From NCBI GenBank assembly GCA_025370075.1, contig CP073016.1:3596001-3660000 (forward strand): a stretch of 64,000 bases of DNA, written 5' to 3'. This DNA comes from Chryseotalea sp. WA131a (GTDB lineage Bacteria; Bacteroidota; Bacteroidia; Cytophagales; Cyclobacteriaceae). The translations under genes were made by a program, and so were the position numbers. The notes below the pieces were generated by a model. The model was given only the letters and a program-made list of their open reading frames with translations. It was not told the origin of the DNA and searched no databases. Numbering within the stretch: position 1 is the first letter of the stretch; every line of letters starts with the position of its first letter. This document shows positions 33,458 to 42,439 of this stretch, piece after piece.

Positions 33458-34444
33458 TCAATCTTTTGAAATCAGATAGCCTTGTGTTGTTTTCTTCCAG
33501 CGAAGGTGAAGCGAATAGCAAATTGTTTCGAGAGCGTTTTCCGCAGATGTTTGATTGAAAGCTCCAGTAAACAAGTAATCATCCGGTCTATCTACATTAA
33601 TTTTGATTGACTTGTGATAGTATGACGATAGTTCTGAAATTACTTCTGTTAACTTTTGGTTTTTAAACTCTAAAACTCCTGTATGCCAGGCGAGCTTGTT
33701 TTGATTGAGTGTTTGGCTCATCATTAATTGGTGATCCAGATTAGCTATCGCCTGAAATCCCCTTTCAACTACAACGGAAGACTTCACCTTCCCATTTTCT
33801 TTAGATGAAAATCGAACTTTGCCTGTTACTACTAGTAGGCTGCTTTCATGTTCCGTTAACTGAATATTGAATGAAGTCCCCAGAACTCGTGTCTCAAAGT
33901 ATTTTCCTTTTACTAAAAATGGCTTTTGTGGATTATGTGTTACCTCTAGAAAGGCTTCACCATTCAATCGTACTGAGCGAATAGTATCATCCGTAAATTC
34001 CTTGGGAAAGGTGAGGGAAGAGTTTTCATTCATCCATACTCGCGTGCCATCAGCTAACACTATTTTTTTTGATTCGCCAACTTTAGTACTAATCGTAATT
34101 TGCTGGATAACTTGAGAAGGTTCCCGTACTTGCCAATAAGCAATGCTTGCCAGCCCAACAATTAACACTGCTGCAGCAGCCCAGCGGAGCAAACTCGGAA
34201 TTAAATATCTGATGTTCGATTTAGAACTTATACGCCTTTCTACATTGGGCCATGCCGTTTTAGCATTGAATTTAAATTGTTCTTCATCGTTACTTGTTTG
34301 ACTCAACACCTGTGTCATAGCATCAGCTAACTCGCGATTAGCTGGATTTTGAAGAAGCCAATTATTCAATCGCTCCGATTCTTGCAGGGAAATGGTCTGA
34401 TAGTGCTTTTTTACCACTAATTCCCAAACATCTATTTCGTTCAT
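33458..34444 (-). CDS. FecR family anti-sigma regulator
   Basis: A 328-residue inner-membrane regulator. Cytoplasmic DUF4880-like start (SLQESERLNNWLLQNPANRELAD), one TM helix near 88-106 (WAAAAVLIVGLASIAYW), a periplasmic FecR domain (GESKKIVLADGTRVWMNENS, LNGEAFLEVTHNPQKPFLVK) and a C-terminal DUF4974 with YLFTGAFNQTSAENALETIC. It transmits the signal from the STN domain of the receptor to the sigma factor. Confidence 0.92.
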   Translation of the reverse strand: MNEIDVWELVVKKHYQTISLQESERLNNWLLQNPANRELADAMTQVLSQTSNDEEQFKFNAKTAWPNVERRISSKSNIRYLIPSLLRWAAAAVLIVGLASIAYWQVREPSQVIQQITISTKVGESKKIVLADGTRVWMNENSSLTFPKEFTDDTIRSVRLNGEAFLEVTHNPQKPFLVKGKYFETRVLGTSFNIQLTEHESSLLVVTGKVRFSSKENGKVKSSVVVERGFQAIANLDHQLMMSQTLNQNKLAWHTGVLEFKNQKLTEVISELSSYYHKSIKINVDRPDDYLFTGAFNQTSAENALETICYSLHLRWKKTTQGYLISKD

Positions 34445-34517
34445 AGGGATTTTGATTACGCTATTTACTTAATGATGCAGTAAACAGGCGTTACCCCTAT
34501 GTATAGAAGAAATAAGT

Positions 34518-35036
34518 TTAAGAGAGGAGGTAAGCAATTAACAAGAGTAAGTGCTCTCGCATAATGTGAAGCGCTTTAAGGAGCTGATTTTCAACCGTCT
34601 TTATGGAAAGATTAAGGTGACTTGCAATTTCTTTGTAACTCATCTGTTCGTAACGACTCAGTATAAATATTTCACGGCAAGCTGGGGGGAGTCGCTTCAG
34701 CGCATTAATCAGTCTTTTTTCTGATTCTTGATAAAGAATAGCTTCTTCAGTTGGGTTATTAGCTATTGATTGGCTTGTCCCAAATTCCTTTAGTTTCTTT
34801 TCATGCTGTCGCTTAGAGCGAAGATGCATAAGGGCATTGTTAACCGCAATACGAGCAACATATCCCGGGGCGGCATTTTTATTAAGTAATGTAGGTTTTG
34901 TTTCCCAAAATTTCACAAAGGCATCTTGCACCAAGTCTTCGGAAAGATCAGATTGCTGGACTAACAAATTTACGCGTGCGCAAATTGCTGCATAATGTAG
35001 CTCAAAGAATGAATTGAACTCGCCAATTTCCATCAA
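34518..35036 (-). CDS. ECF-type RNA polymerase sigma factor (FecI-like)
   Basis: A 172-residue sigma-70 factor. Region 2: LSEDLVQDAFVKFWETKPTL, then ARIAVNNALMHLRSKRQHEK; region 4: LPPACREIFILSRYEQMSYK and IASHLNLSIKTVENQLLKAL. It probably transcribes its own operon and the receptor gene. Located 73 bp upstream of the FecR gene. A second in-frame Met (residue 2) is a possible start. Confidence 0.92.
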   Translation of the reverse strand: MMEIGEFNSFFELHYAAICARVNLLVQQSDLSEDLVQDAFVKFWETKPTLLNKNAAPGYVARIAVNNALMHLRSKRQHEKKLKEFGTSQSIANNPTEEAILYQESEKRLINALKRLPPACREIFILSRYEQMSYKEIASHLNLSIKTVENQLLKALHIMREHLLLLIAYLLS

Positions 35037-35249
35037 AATATCAGAATCTATCTCAAGAGTTGAAGTAAATTAATCATTTAGTAAAAGGTGGCTGATACAC
35101 TTAAATTATAGACTGGTAAAAGTAGAAAATTTAGACTATTGCAGTAAACTTATGAAAAACGTTGAGGTATATTTAACCTTTTCGGCACCCGCGAAGAGTA
35201 GCTAAAACCCTGTGAGCTTTGCAGCCAATTTTTCAAAGCAAGAACTCAA

Positions 35250-35253
35250 GTAA
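35250..35253. repeat. 4-bp target-site duplication (GTAA), left; right copy at 36506-36509
   Basis: GTAA directly flanks both ends of the IS5-family element, as expected of this family (4-bp duplications). Confidence 0.7.
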
Positions 35254-35381
35254 GGGCATCTCTAAAAACCCGTTTTAAATTTTTTCACTTCCTAGTTTAT
35301 CGAATTTGTTCTTTGCAATCTTAAAAAATAGTGATTAAGGGCTCTTTTGACTTTTTCTTTTCACCCTTGGCAGGATGATGA

Positions 35382-35397
35382 TTGACCATTTGGTCAA
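35382..35397. terminator. palindrome right after the transposase stop
   Basis: TTGACCA, two bases, TGGTCAA: a perfect 7-bp dyad beginning one base past the stop codon of the IS5 transposase. There is a T/C-rich stretch but no clean T-run on the downstream side, so a terminator role is uncertain. Confidence 0.35.
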
Positions 35398-35398
35398 A

Positions 35399-36439
35399 CT
35401 ATCGGCCATTCAAGTTCACTTTTATCTGCGTTAGCCTGAACAAATTGTAGGTGAGGTTCATTAAACCAATCGTTGCTTTGGCCCTCACAAAGTTTCGGCA
35501 TCGGATATACATTCGGTTCATCGAGTTGGTCATGAACCCAAAAATGTGCTCCACTCTTGCCCTTGTCTTTGATTTCTTCTTGTTGCGCTTTTGCTGCGCA
35601 TTGGTAAGGGGTTTATTGCGGTATCCTTTTTCATGGATCATGGAGGTCATATTTTTTCCGTTCAACTCTTTTTCAATTTTCTCACTCCGATAAGCACTAT
35701 CAGCATATACTTTTTGTCCGCGATCCCTTTTGTCAATCAATGGTCCAATCATTTCACTATCGTGAACATTGGCAGGGGTTACCTTATAACCCGTAATGAG
35801 TTTGGTGCGCGCATCGGCTTTCACATGGTCTTTATACCCATAGTAACTTTTTCCATTGTGCGTAACCCATTTGGCATCAATATCTTTCTGGCGTAGCTTG
35901 TTTTCTTTATCTTTCCAATCTGGGGGAATAATCCCCTCATTGAGTTGTTGGTTCTCATCGCGGCTGTTTCGTTGAATAGGGACTTCCACAATGGAGGCAT
36001 CTATCATTCGGCCTTTGTTAAGAATTACACCCCGTTGGCTCAAGGTTTTATCCAGCAAGGAAAACAATTTCTCCACCATCTTGCCTTTGGCAAGTTCATT
36101 TTTAAAGTTCCAGATTGTTTTGGCATCGGGCACCGTATCAGATATGGTCAACCCTAAAAAACGCATGAACGATAAACGATCTAAAATCGCATATTCCGTG
36201 CCGTCATCGCTTAAATTATAATAGCGCTGCAAAATCAATATTTTGAACATCATCAGATAATCAAAGGAAGGGCGACCGCCTTGGCTTCTGTCTTTTCCCG
36301 ATTCAAAATGTGCCTCCAAGGGTTTGCGGAAAATCCCAAAGTCAATGTGGGCTTGCAATTTTAACAATGGGTCGTTTTGCTTACCGATTTTATCCAACCG
36401 AAACTGCTCATCAAATAATCCTCTCGATTTATTTTTCAT
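35399..36439 (-). CDS. IS5 family transposase
   Basis: A 346-residue transposase. N-terminal DUF772-type domain GRPSFDYLMMFKILILQRYY, then YAILDRLSFMRFLGL; DDE core with IDASIVEVP (first Asp), GQKVYADSAYRSEKIEKEL (second Asp) and the ending RARVEHIFGFMTNSMNRMYI (Glu). Frame intact, so possibly active. Confidence 0.95.
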   Translation of the reverse strand: MKNKSRGLFDEQFRLDKIGKQNDPLLKLQAHIDFGIFRKPLEAHFESGKDRSQGGRPSFDYLMMFKILILQRYYNLSDDGTEYAILDRLSFMRFLGLTISDTVPDAKTIWNFKNELAKGKMVEKLFSLLDKTLSQRGVILNKGRMIDASIVEVPIQRNSRDENQQLNEGIIPPDWKDKENKLRQKDIDAKWVTHNGKSYYGYKDHVKADARTKLITGYKVTPANVHDSEMIGPLIDKRDRGQKVYADSAYRSEKIEKELNGKNMTSMIHEKGYRNKPLTNAQQKRNKKKSKTRARVEHIFGFMTNSMNRMYIRCRNFVRAKATIGLMNLTYNLFRLTQIKVNLNGR

Positions 36440-36554
36440 CTATTTTCTCCTTTTTCTCAAGAAACAAAATTTACAGATAATTTCGTAGGGTTTTTAGAGA
36501 TACCCGTAAGTTACCGCTAACATAACTCCTCTTCTTTTCCCTCTTGCGTTTTTC

Positions 36555-36562
36555 TACTTTTG
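36555..36562 (+). promoter_or_regulatory. -7 box TACTTTTG, 6 bp before the LytS-type start
   Basis: TACTTTTG fits TAnnTTTG and ends six bases before the ATG at 36569. No TTTG -33 box is visible 20 bp upstream. The box is 50 bp from the end of the IS5-family element. The transcript would be almost leaderless. Confidence 0.35.
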
Positions 36563-36568
36563 TCCATC

Positions 36569-37615
36569 ATGGTAAGTAACAAGCAACGGTGGTATTGGAC
36601 AATGCAGGTAAGCGGCTGGGCGGTGTATGCAGGCTTGCAAATCGTGGCTACCATTTTGGCTTCCGGCAAGGCAGGGGTGGTTGCCGAGCGCATCATTTTT
36701 TTAACCTACGAGTCGTTGTTCTGTTTATTAGTGTCGCATCTTTTCCGCAACATTATTATCAATGGCAAATGGCTGAACCTTGGTTTTTCTCGGTTGCTGC
36801 CGCGCATAATCTTGTCGGTGTTCATCATGGGGGCGATTATGTATTTGCTTCGCATCCCGGTTTCCTTTCCGTTGGGGTTGTTCAAGCGAGAAGTGGCATT
36901 TGATCCGTTTACTTTTTTAGGCCAATCTTTTTTTTATGCCATCATCTTTTTTCTGTGGTCGGCACTTTATTTTGCCTACACTTATGTGGAGCGATACAAT
37001 ACCACGCTCCGCTACGAGGCTTCGGTAAAAGAAATCGAGTTGAATAATTTAAAATCACAACTCAACCCACATTTTATTTTCAATGCGCTCAACAGCATCC
37101 GCGCCTTGGTGGATGAAAATCCTGAAAAGTCAAAACTGGCCATCAATCAGCTATCGAATATTTTGCGTAATTCGTTGGCTCGTGAAAACAAAGGCCTCAT
37201 TAAATTTGACGATGAGATGAAAATGGTGCGTGATTACCTAGGCCTCGAAAGTATTCGGTTTGAAGAGCGGCTGCATACTGAATTTGATATCGCTTCCGGA
37301 TCACAAGATTTTTTGGTGCCGCCTCTCATGATTCAAACCTTGGTAGAAAACGGAGTAAAGCATGGCATATCAAAACTAAAGGAAGGGGGTTTGCTACATG
37401 TATCCACCAAAGTGATTGACGATGAATTGAAAATACGCATCCGAAACACAGGACGTTACCTAAACGGAAGAGAGTCACCCACTGGTCTGGGGTTGGCCAA
37501 TACCGTACAGCGGTTAAAACTTTTGTATGGCGAGGCTGCTTCGTTTCGAATTGTGAACGATAAAGATAATTTTGTACTGACAGAAATCAGCATCCCACAT
37601 TTATACAACACGTAA
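36569..37615 (+). CDS. LytS-type sensor histidine kinase
   Basis: A 348-residue membrane kinase; the ATG at 36569 is preferred over an upstream TTG at 36560. Four TM helices lie in residues about 10-150 (WAVYAGLQIVATILA, FFYAIIFFLWSALYFAYTYV). The His_kinase domain is LNPHFIFNALNSIRALVDEN with the phosphoacceptor His of HFIFN; the ATPase part has VPPLMIQTLVENGVKHGI (N box) and PTGLGLANTVQRL (G box). It pairs with the response regulator encoded 34 bp downstream. Confidence 0.9.
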   Translation: MVSNKQRWYWTMQVSGWAVYAGLQIVATILASGKAGVVAERIIFLTYESLFCLLVSHLFRNIIINGKWLNLGFSRLLPRIILSVFIMGAIMYLLRIPVSFPLGLFKREVAFDPFTFLGQSFFYAIIFFLWSALYFAYTYVERYNTTLRYEASVKEIELNNLKSQLNPHFIFNALNSIRALVDENPEKSKLAINQLSNILRNSLARENKGLIKFDDEMKMVRDYLGLESIRFEERLHTEFDIASGSQDFLVPPLMIQTLVENGVKHGISKLKEGGLLHVSTKVIDDELKIRIRNTGRYLNGRESPTGLGLANTVQRLKLLYGEAASFRIVNDKDNFVLTEISIPHLYNT

Positions 37616-37649
37616 ATAATCTCAACATTTTAACACTTCAACACCTAAC

Positions 37650-38366
37650 ATGAAAGCACTTATAATCGATGACGAACGCTTGGCACGAAAAGAACTTTTA
37701 AAATTATTGGAGGCTCACCCATCTATTGAAGTGGCAGGAGAAGCAGCCAATGCGGATGAAGCCGAAAAGATGATTGAAGAGTTAAATCCTGATTTGCTCT
37801 TTTTGGATATTCAAATGCCAGGCCGTACAGGCTTTCAATTATTGGAATCATTAGACTCTGTACCAATGGTGGTATTCACAACAGCCTACGATCAATATGC
37901 GCTGAAAGCGTTTGAAGTGAACGCGCTCGATTATGTATTGAAGCCAATTGTACCTGAGCGGTTGAGCGAAGCCATCCACAAGGTAATGGAAAAAGAAAAG
38001 GCCAAGACGGGTCGCTTGGGCGAAAAAAAACTTGGACTCGAGGATCAAGTATTTGTAAAAGATGGCGAGCGGTGCTGGTTTGTAAGTCTTTCTGCCGTGC
38101 GCATGTTTGAGTCAGATGGTAATTATATAAAAGTGTATTTCGATAACAACAAGCCCATGATTCATAAATCGCTCAATGCGTTGGATGAAAAATTGGACGA
38201 GCGCGCATTTTTTAGGGCCAGCCGCAAACACATTGTAAATTTAAGTTGGGTAGAAGGAATAGAGCCGTGGTTCAACGGTGGCCTGATGGTGCGCCTAAAA
38301 GGTGGTGACAAGGTGGAAGTAAGCCGTAGGCAAGCTACCAAATTTAAGGATATGATGAGTTTGTAG
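37650..38366 (+). CDS. LytTR family response regulator
   Basis: A 238-residue regulator. Receiver domain 1-120 with acidic DDE at 8-10 and the phosphorylated Asp in LLFLDIQMPGRTG near residue 53; the LytTR DNA-binding domain lies at about 145-238 (FVSLSAVRMFESDGNYIKVY, FFRASRKHIVNLSWVEGI). It receives the phosphate from the LytS-type kinase. Targets are unknown. Its 3' end overlaps the oppositely oriented DUF3857 gene by 23 bp. Confidence 0.92.
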   Translation: MKALIIDDERLARKELLKLLEAHPSIEVAGEAANADEAEKMIEELNPDLLFLDIQMPGRTGFQLLESLDSVPMVVFTTAYDQYALKAFEVNALDYVLKPIVPERLSEAIHKVMEKEKAKTGRLGEKKLGLEDQVFVKDGERCWFVSLSAVRMFESDGNYIKVYFDNNKPMIHKSLNALDEKLDERAFFRASRKHIVNLSWVEGIEPWFNGGLMVRLKGGDKVEVSRRQATKFKDMMSL

Positions 38367-40881
38367 GTTTTAACATTTGCGTAAACGTACCTTTTACCCG
38401 ATCTGAATAAATAAAATAGGGTACCCAAATAATCACACGAAGTCCTTGTTTTAATATTTCTTTCTGATTTGCCCACGTCTCTTCGGGGGTAAACAGGTTG
38501 AAATAATAAATGCCAAGCAATACATCAATCGACATAAATACAAGACTTGCGATTGTAAATGCAATGATAAGCATAGGTGCACTGGTGCGCCTCTTAAAAA
38601 ACAAGATGATGCACAGCACGCTGAACAATAGAAAAAAAGTAGTCCCCCCCATTTCAAAGATAACAAGTAACCCAAGTGTTGGATTATAGGTGGAGAATGT
38701 TGGGTCTGCTAAAATGCTCCATTGCACAGGATTGAAATAGTCATTTGTAAAAAGACTGTAGATTTCAAAAAAAGGACTAAGCACCAACCCAATCGAAAAA
38801 AGAATCAGCCAGCCTCCTATTTCTTCGTATTTTCCAGTATTGAGGGAAGCGGCAGGAGGATCGTATCGATATACTTTTAGAACACAATAGCCAGCAGAGG
38901 CCATTGCTATCAGAAAAATGATAAGGTATTGCCAATTGAAACCAGATTTGTCAGATGGAATTGAGTAGGTGAGTTGAAAGGTAAGGTCTTCAAAAATTTT
39001 CTTGGTTTTTTCCAGATGCTCTTTTACTTGGTTTGCCTCAATGTATTCTCTTTTTGTTTTATAGGCATACGATAGATTGAGAATTTTATTTTGATAGTTC
39101 GTTTTTGATGCGTAGGAAAAGCCAGCGGATTCAATTTTTAGTTCCCGTTCCGCCACCGTCCAAGGTTCTGGTAAGTGGAGTGTAATGGAGTGTCGAATAT
39201 CTAATGGGTAGGATAAAGAAAAAGGATTTTTTCTAATTTTGGTTTCCGGATTTTTAACATAGCCTGCTAATATTCGAGCATACGTTTCTGTTTTGTATTG
39301 CTGAATGGCCGAGTCATAATTCCAGAACGGATCAAGGCTGTACTTCTCCTTCGTTTTTAAAATGTTTTTTTCAGCGTCATCTTCAAAAACAACACTTTCC
39401 TTTAATGCAATATTGGGGTAATCGGAAGCATAAAAATTTACATAGGCTTTATCAATTTCTTCCTGGCTGTTTGATTCTTTGTAAATCCTCATCGAGACGG
39501 CCTCATCTCCAAAATAAGTTGTAAGCACTTCAAGGCTAGCCGTAGTGCCTACCTTCTCTACCGTAAATTTTTCATGCACGTCAATCGTTGATTTATGAAA
39601 ACCAAATGGAATGGAGAGCAGCTTACGATCAGTAACATCTAAGCCATGATAATACGAGGGGATATATATTTTTTTGAGACTTCCTCTTTGATAGCTAATG
39701 GTGGGATCAATCCAATAGCTTGAATCTTGAAAATCCATCTTTACAATACAATGGTTAAAATTCCAAGGAGAGGGTAGGCTTTCATTCAATGTTTTGCCGT
39801 AGTATGCATTTACTAAAACAGGCGTACTGCTTACTCCCAGTAATTTCAGCATAGAAGTTAACAATAACGATTTGTCCTTGCAATCGCCAAATCGTTGATC
39901 AAATACCTGTGTGGGCGGATGTGGTTTATAGGCGCTTATTCCTTCCGAAAGTGACAGGTACCGTATTTCATCTTGTACAAATTGAATCACTTTGGCAACC
40001 TGTTTTTCAATGGATGGATTCTCTTTTTTGATCTCTTCTATTTTTTTTCGAATAGTTGAAAAGGTGTGATCCTTTACATCAAATAGTTCTTTGGCCCAGT
40101 TTCCTAATTCTTGGTTGGACGAAAATTCAGAGACTTCAAATCGGCCCGAAGTTTCATACCAATTTGGGGTGCCGTCCTCACCTAACACAACTTTTGGATT
40201 TGTAACAGTAATCGAATAATCGGTCAGGTTACCGGTTGTTTTTTTGACTACCCTTTCCTCGGTAATAAAATATTTAAAGATTAAGTTTTTAGTGGAAGAA
40301 GCGAGAATGCGATAGTTGATTTTACCGCTGGGCATCCCATAGTTTAAATAAAATGAATTGAAAAACTTACCATGGAACAATGGATTCTGGCCTTTGATGC
40401 TATACGCATACTCAACAATATCGCCCACCTGCACATCTTCTAAATCCAATATGGCCGATAAACTTCCATCATAGATGCTACGGTCTAGGCTCTCTTCTCG
40501 CTGAATGACCTTGAATTTATTTTTATCCAATCGATTAAAAACTTGCCCTTTGCGAATAACATTTACCGTGTGAAAGGTTAAGGATTGGAAACTTGGATCG
40601 TATGATTCTGATATGGAGGAAGCAAACTGCAATCCCTTTTCTGATAAAACTTTGATGGCATAGCGCTTAAACATCTCGCGCGTATCGGCATGGTGTTGCC
40701 GCTCAAGCAAAAGATAGTAATAACCACCACTGGTATTGGTGGTGTCGGTTGGCTCAGGTGCGTAAGAGGTAGGGTTTACCCAGCTATTGGGTTGTCCTGT
40801 GCTAAAACCTTTTTGTGCGTGTGCGGCATGAGCAACTAAATGAATGGCAATTGGTACCCATAAAAAATACTTAACCATCAA
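38344..40881 (-). CDS. DUF3857/transglutaminase-like membrane protein with DUF2569-like end
   Basis: An 845-residue protein with a signal peptide (about 1-22, ending AHAAHAQ). DUF3857 about 50-235; transglutaminase-like domain about 255-400 with Cys in RFGDCKDKSLLLTSMLKLLG, His in WNFNHCIVKMD and Asp in YWIDPTISYQ, the expected catalytic triad; a beta-rich segment to about 640; TM helix near 645; and a DUF2569-like bundle of four helices at the end (YEEIGGWLILFSIGLVLSPF). It would act at the periplasmic side of the membrane, possibly as a peptidase or cross-linking enzyme. Confidence 0.8.
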   Translation of the reverse strand: MMVKYFLWVPIAIHLVAHAAHAQKGFSTGQPNSWVNPTSYAPEPTDTTNTSGGYYYLLLERQHHADTREMFKRYAIKVLSEKGLQFASSISESYDPSFQSLTFHTVNVIRKGQVFNRLDKNKFKVIQREESLDRSIYDGSLSAILDLEDVQVGDIVEYAYSIKGQNPLFHGKFFNSFYLNYGMPSGKINYRILASSTKNLIFKYFITEERVVKKTTGNLTDYSITVTNPKVVLGEDGTPNWYETSGRFEVSEFSSNQELGNWAKELFDVKDHTFSTIRKKIEEIKKENPSIEKQVAKVIQFVQDEIRYLSLSEGISAYKPHPPTQVFDQRFGDCKDKSLLLTSMLKLLGVSSTPVLVNAYYGKTLNESLPSPWNFNHCIVKMDFQDSSYWIDPTISYQRGSLKKIYIPSYYHGLDVTDRKLLSIPFGFHKSTIDVHEKFTVEKVGTTASLEVLTTYFGDEAVSMRIYKESNSQEEIDKAYVNFYASDYPNIALKESVVFEDDAEKNILKTKEKYSLDPFWNYDSAIQQYKTETYARILAGYVKNPETKIRKNPFSLSYPLDIRHSITLHLPEPWTVAERELKIESAGFSYASKTNYQNKILNLSYAYKTKREYIEANQVKEHLEKTKKIFEDLTFQLTYSIPSDKSGFNWQYLIIFLIAMASAGYCVLKVYRYDPPAASLNTGKYEEIGGWLILFSIGLVLSPFFEIYSLFTNDYFNPVQWSILADPTFSTYNPTLGLLVIFEMGGTTFFLLFSVLCIILFFKRRTSAPMLIIAFTIASLVFMSIDVLLGIYYFNLFTPEETWANQKEILKQGLRVIIWVPYFIYSDRVKGTFTQMLKPTNSSYP

Positions 40882-40885
40882 AAAA

Positions 40886-41251
40886 TTATTTCAATACCAA
40901 CTCAATTAACTCTTTCTCCACATTCCAGTCTTTGGCCAACTTGAGCATGGCCGTTGCTTCCATTTCGGTAACATAGCCTTTTAGATTATTGGCTTGCCAC
41001 ACCATTTGTATGAGCTCTACACGTTTATCTTTTTCGTAGTCGCCAATGATATCGTTTAAAAAAATACGTGCTCGGTCAAACGAGGTGATGTAGTCTTTTG
41101 AGATAAACTCTAGCGCCCATGCTAGCTCGGGTTGAGCATCTAATTGTTCTGCGGTAGCCTCCAAGTCGTTGCGCTCCAGCTCGTCTAGGCCGTGGTAGTG
41201 GTAGATAACTGCTTTTAATAAAATCCGAACTCTTTTTTCTTCTTGTGTCAT
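40886..41251 (-). CDS. conserved hypothetical helical protein
   Basis: A 121-residue soluble protein, nearly all helical (KRVRILLKAVIYHYHGLDEL, ELIQMVWQANNLKGYVTEME), without signal peptide or cysteine. The last 60 residues vaguely resemble TerB-like helical bundles, but no metal-binding acids are evident. It starts 32 bp after hemW ends and ends 4 bp before the DUF3857 gene starts, so all three may be co-transcribed. Confidence 0.6.
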   Translation of the reverse strand: MTQEEKRVRILLKAVIYHYHGLDELERNDLEATAEQLDAQPELAWALEFISKDYITSFDRARIFLNDIIGDYEKDKRVELIQMVWQANNLKGYVTEMEATAMLKLAKDWNVEKELIELVLK

Positions 41252-41283
41252 TGGCAGAAAAATAGTGATTTGTACCCAAATAA

Positions 41284-42408
41284 TTAGCCAGCGTCAACAA
41301 ATAAATCCATGGCAATGTGGTCAGCCAACAATTTTCCTTTTGCCGTAAGAAAAATAGTACGGTTTTCAGTTCGTAGCAGACCCTCTTTGGTATACTTGTC
41401 GAGCTTTCGTTGATCTAGGGTAAAGTCAAAAACCTCTGTCAGGTATGGCACGCTGCAACCCCACTTGGTGCGCAAGGTGGTAAAAATATATTCGTTGATT
41501 TTGTTGCTCCTTGTCAATACCTCTTTTTCAAACGAAAGCGCACCCTTCTTGATCGAATTTAGATATGCATGGTTATTGGCCACATTCCACTGTCGTGTGA
41601 TGCCATCGTATGAGTGCGCGCTCGGCCCTAGTCCTACATATTTTTTTTGTTGCCAATAGCTGGTGTTGTGTTTGGAGTAAAACCCAGGCCGACAGAAATT
41701 TGAAATTTCATATTGATTATAACCCGCGCCTTCTAGTTCAACGATCAACAACTCCACTTGAAATGCTGATTCATTTTCTGCCAATGGCTTCAATAAACCT
41801 TTCTTTTGCCGATGGCCAAGCACAGTTTTATCTTCGATTGTAAGCGAGTAAGCAGAGATATGCTCCGGCCTGAGGGAAATAGCCTTCACAATGTTTTCTT
41901 TCCACTCAGCTAGCGATTGCTGAGGGATTGAGTAAATCAAGTCGATACTGATATTATCGAAACCAGCTTGTCGTGCATTTTCGATGCAGGTTATCGATTG
42001 AGCAGCATGATGGGCTCGATTAAAAAAAATTAAAACGGATTCATCAAAAGATTGAATACCAATACTTAAACGATTAAAACCAATAGCCCGTAAGTCCTTT
42101 AATAATAGAGGCGATAAGTCATCTGGGTTGGCTTCCAAGGTAATTTCCAGTGACTGGGCGAGTGTAAAGTTTTTCGAGACCCCAACCAAGAGCGATTCAA
42201 GCTGGGCAGATGACAACAGCGAAGGTGTGCCACCCCCAAAATAAATGGTCTCGATGGTTTCGCCAGATAGGTATTCTCGCTGCATCTCCATTTCCCTTAG
42301 AAGAGCGCTCACCATTTCTTCCTTTAGTGTTTGATTGGTGGAAAAGTGAAAGTCACAATAATGACATGCCTGCTTGCAAAATGGAATGTGGAGATATAGC
42401 CCCGCCAT
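41284..42408 (-). CDS. hemW: radical SAM family heme chaperone HemW
   Basis: A 374-residue protein of the HemN/HemW family. The 4Fe-4S motif is CKQACHYCDFHF (CxxxCxxC) at residues about 11-18, followed by IYFGGGTPSLL, LEITLEANPDDL, and RLSIGIQSFDESVL. The short N-terminus and the length favour HemW, a heme chaperone, over coproporphyrinogen dehydrogenase HemN. Cytoplasmic. Confidence 0.9.
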   Translation of the reverse strand: MAGLYLHIPFCKQACHYCDFHFSTNQTLKEEMVSALLREMEMQREYLSGETIETIYFGGGTPSLLSSAQLESLLVGVSKNFTLAQSLEITLEANPDDLSPLLLKDLRAIGFNRLSIGIQSFDESVLIFFNRAHHAAQSITCIENARQAGFDNISIDLIYSIPQQSLAEWKENIVKAISLRPEHISAYSLTIEDKTVLGHRQKKGLLKPLAENESAFQVELLIVELEGAGYNQYEISNFCRPGFYSKHNTSYWQQKKYVGLGPSAHSYDGITRQWNVANNHAYLNSIKKGALSFEKEVLTRSNKINEYIFTTLRTKWGCSVPYLTEVFDFTLDQRKLDKYTKEGLLRTENRTIFLTAKGKLLADHIAMDLFVDAG

Positions 42409-42439
42409 ATATGGTGGTTTGAGTATGAACGTCTAAATT

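Larger units (their letters stand above)
35254..36505 (-). mobile_element. IS5 family insertion sequence, 1252 bp
   Basis: The ends GGGCATCTCTAAAAACCC and (as complement of the right end) GGGTATCTCTAAAAACCC match at 17 of 18 positions. A GTAA duplication flanks the element. It carries one transposase gene. The insertion point is in the intergenic region between the ECF sigma gene and the LytS-type kinase gene; the kinase start is 64 bp from the right end. Confidence 0.9.
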
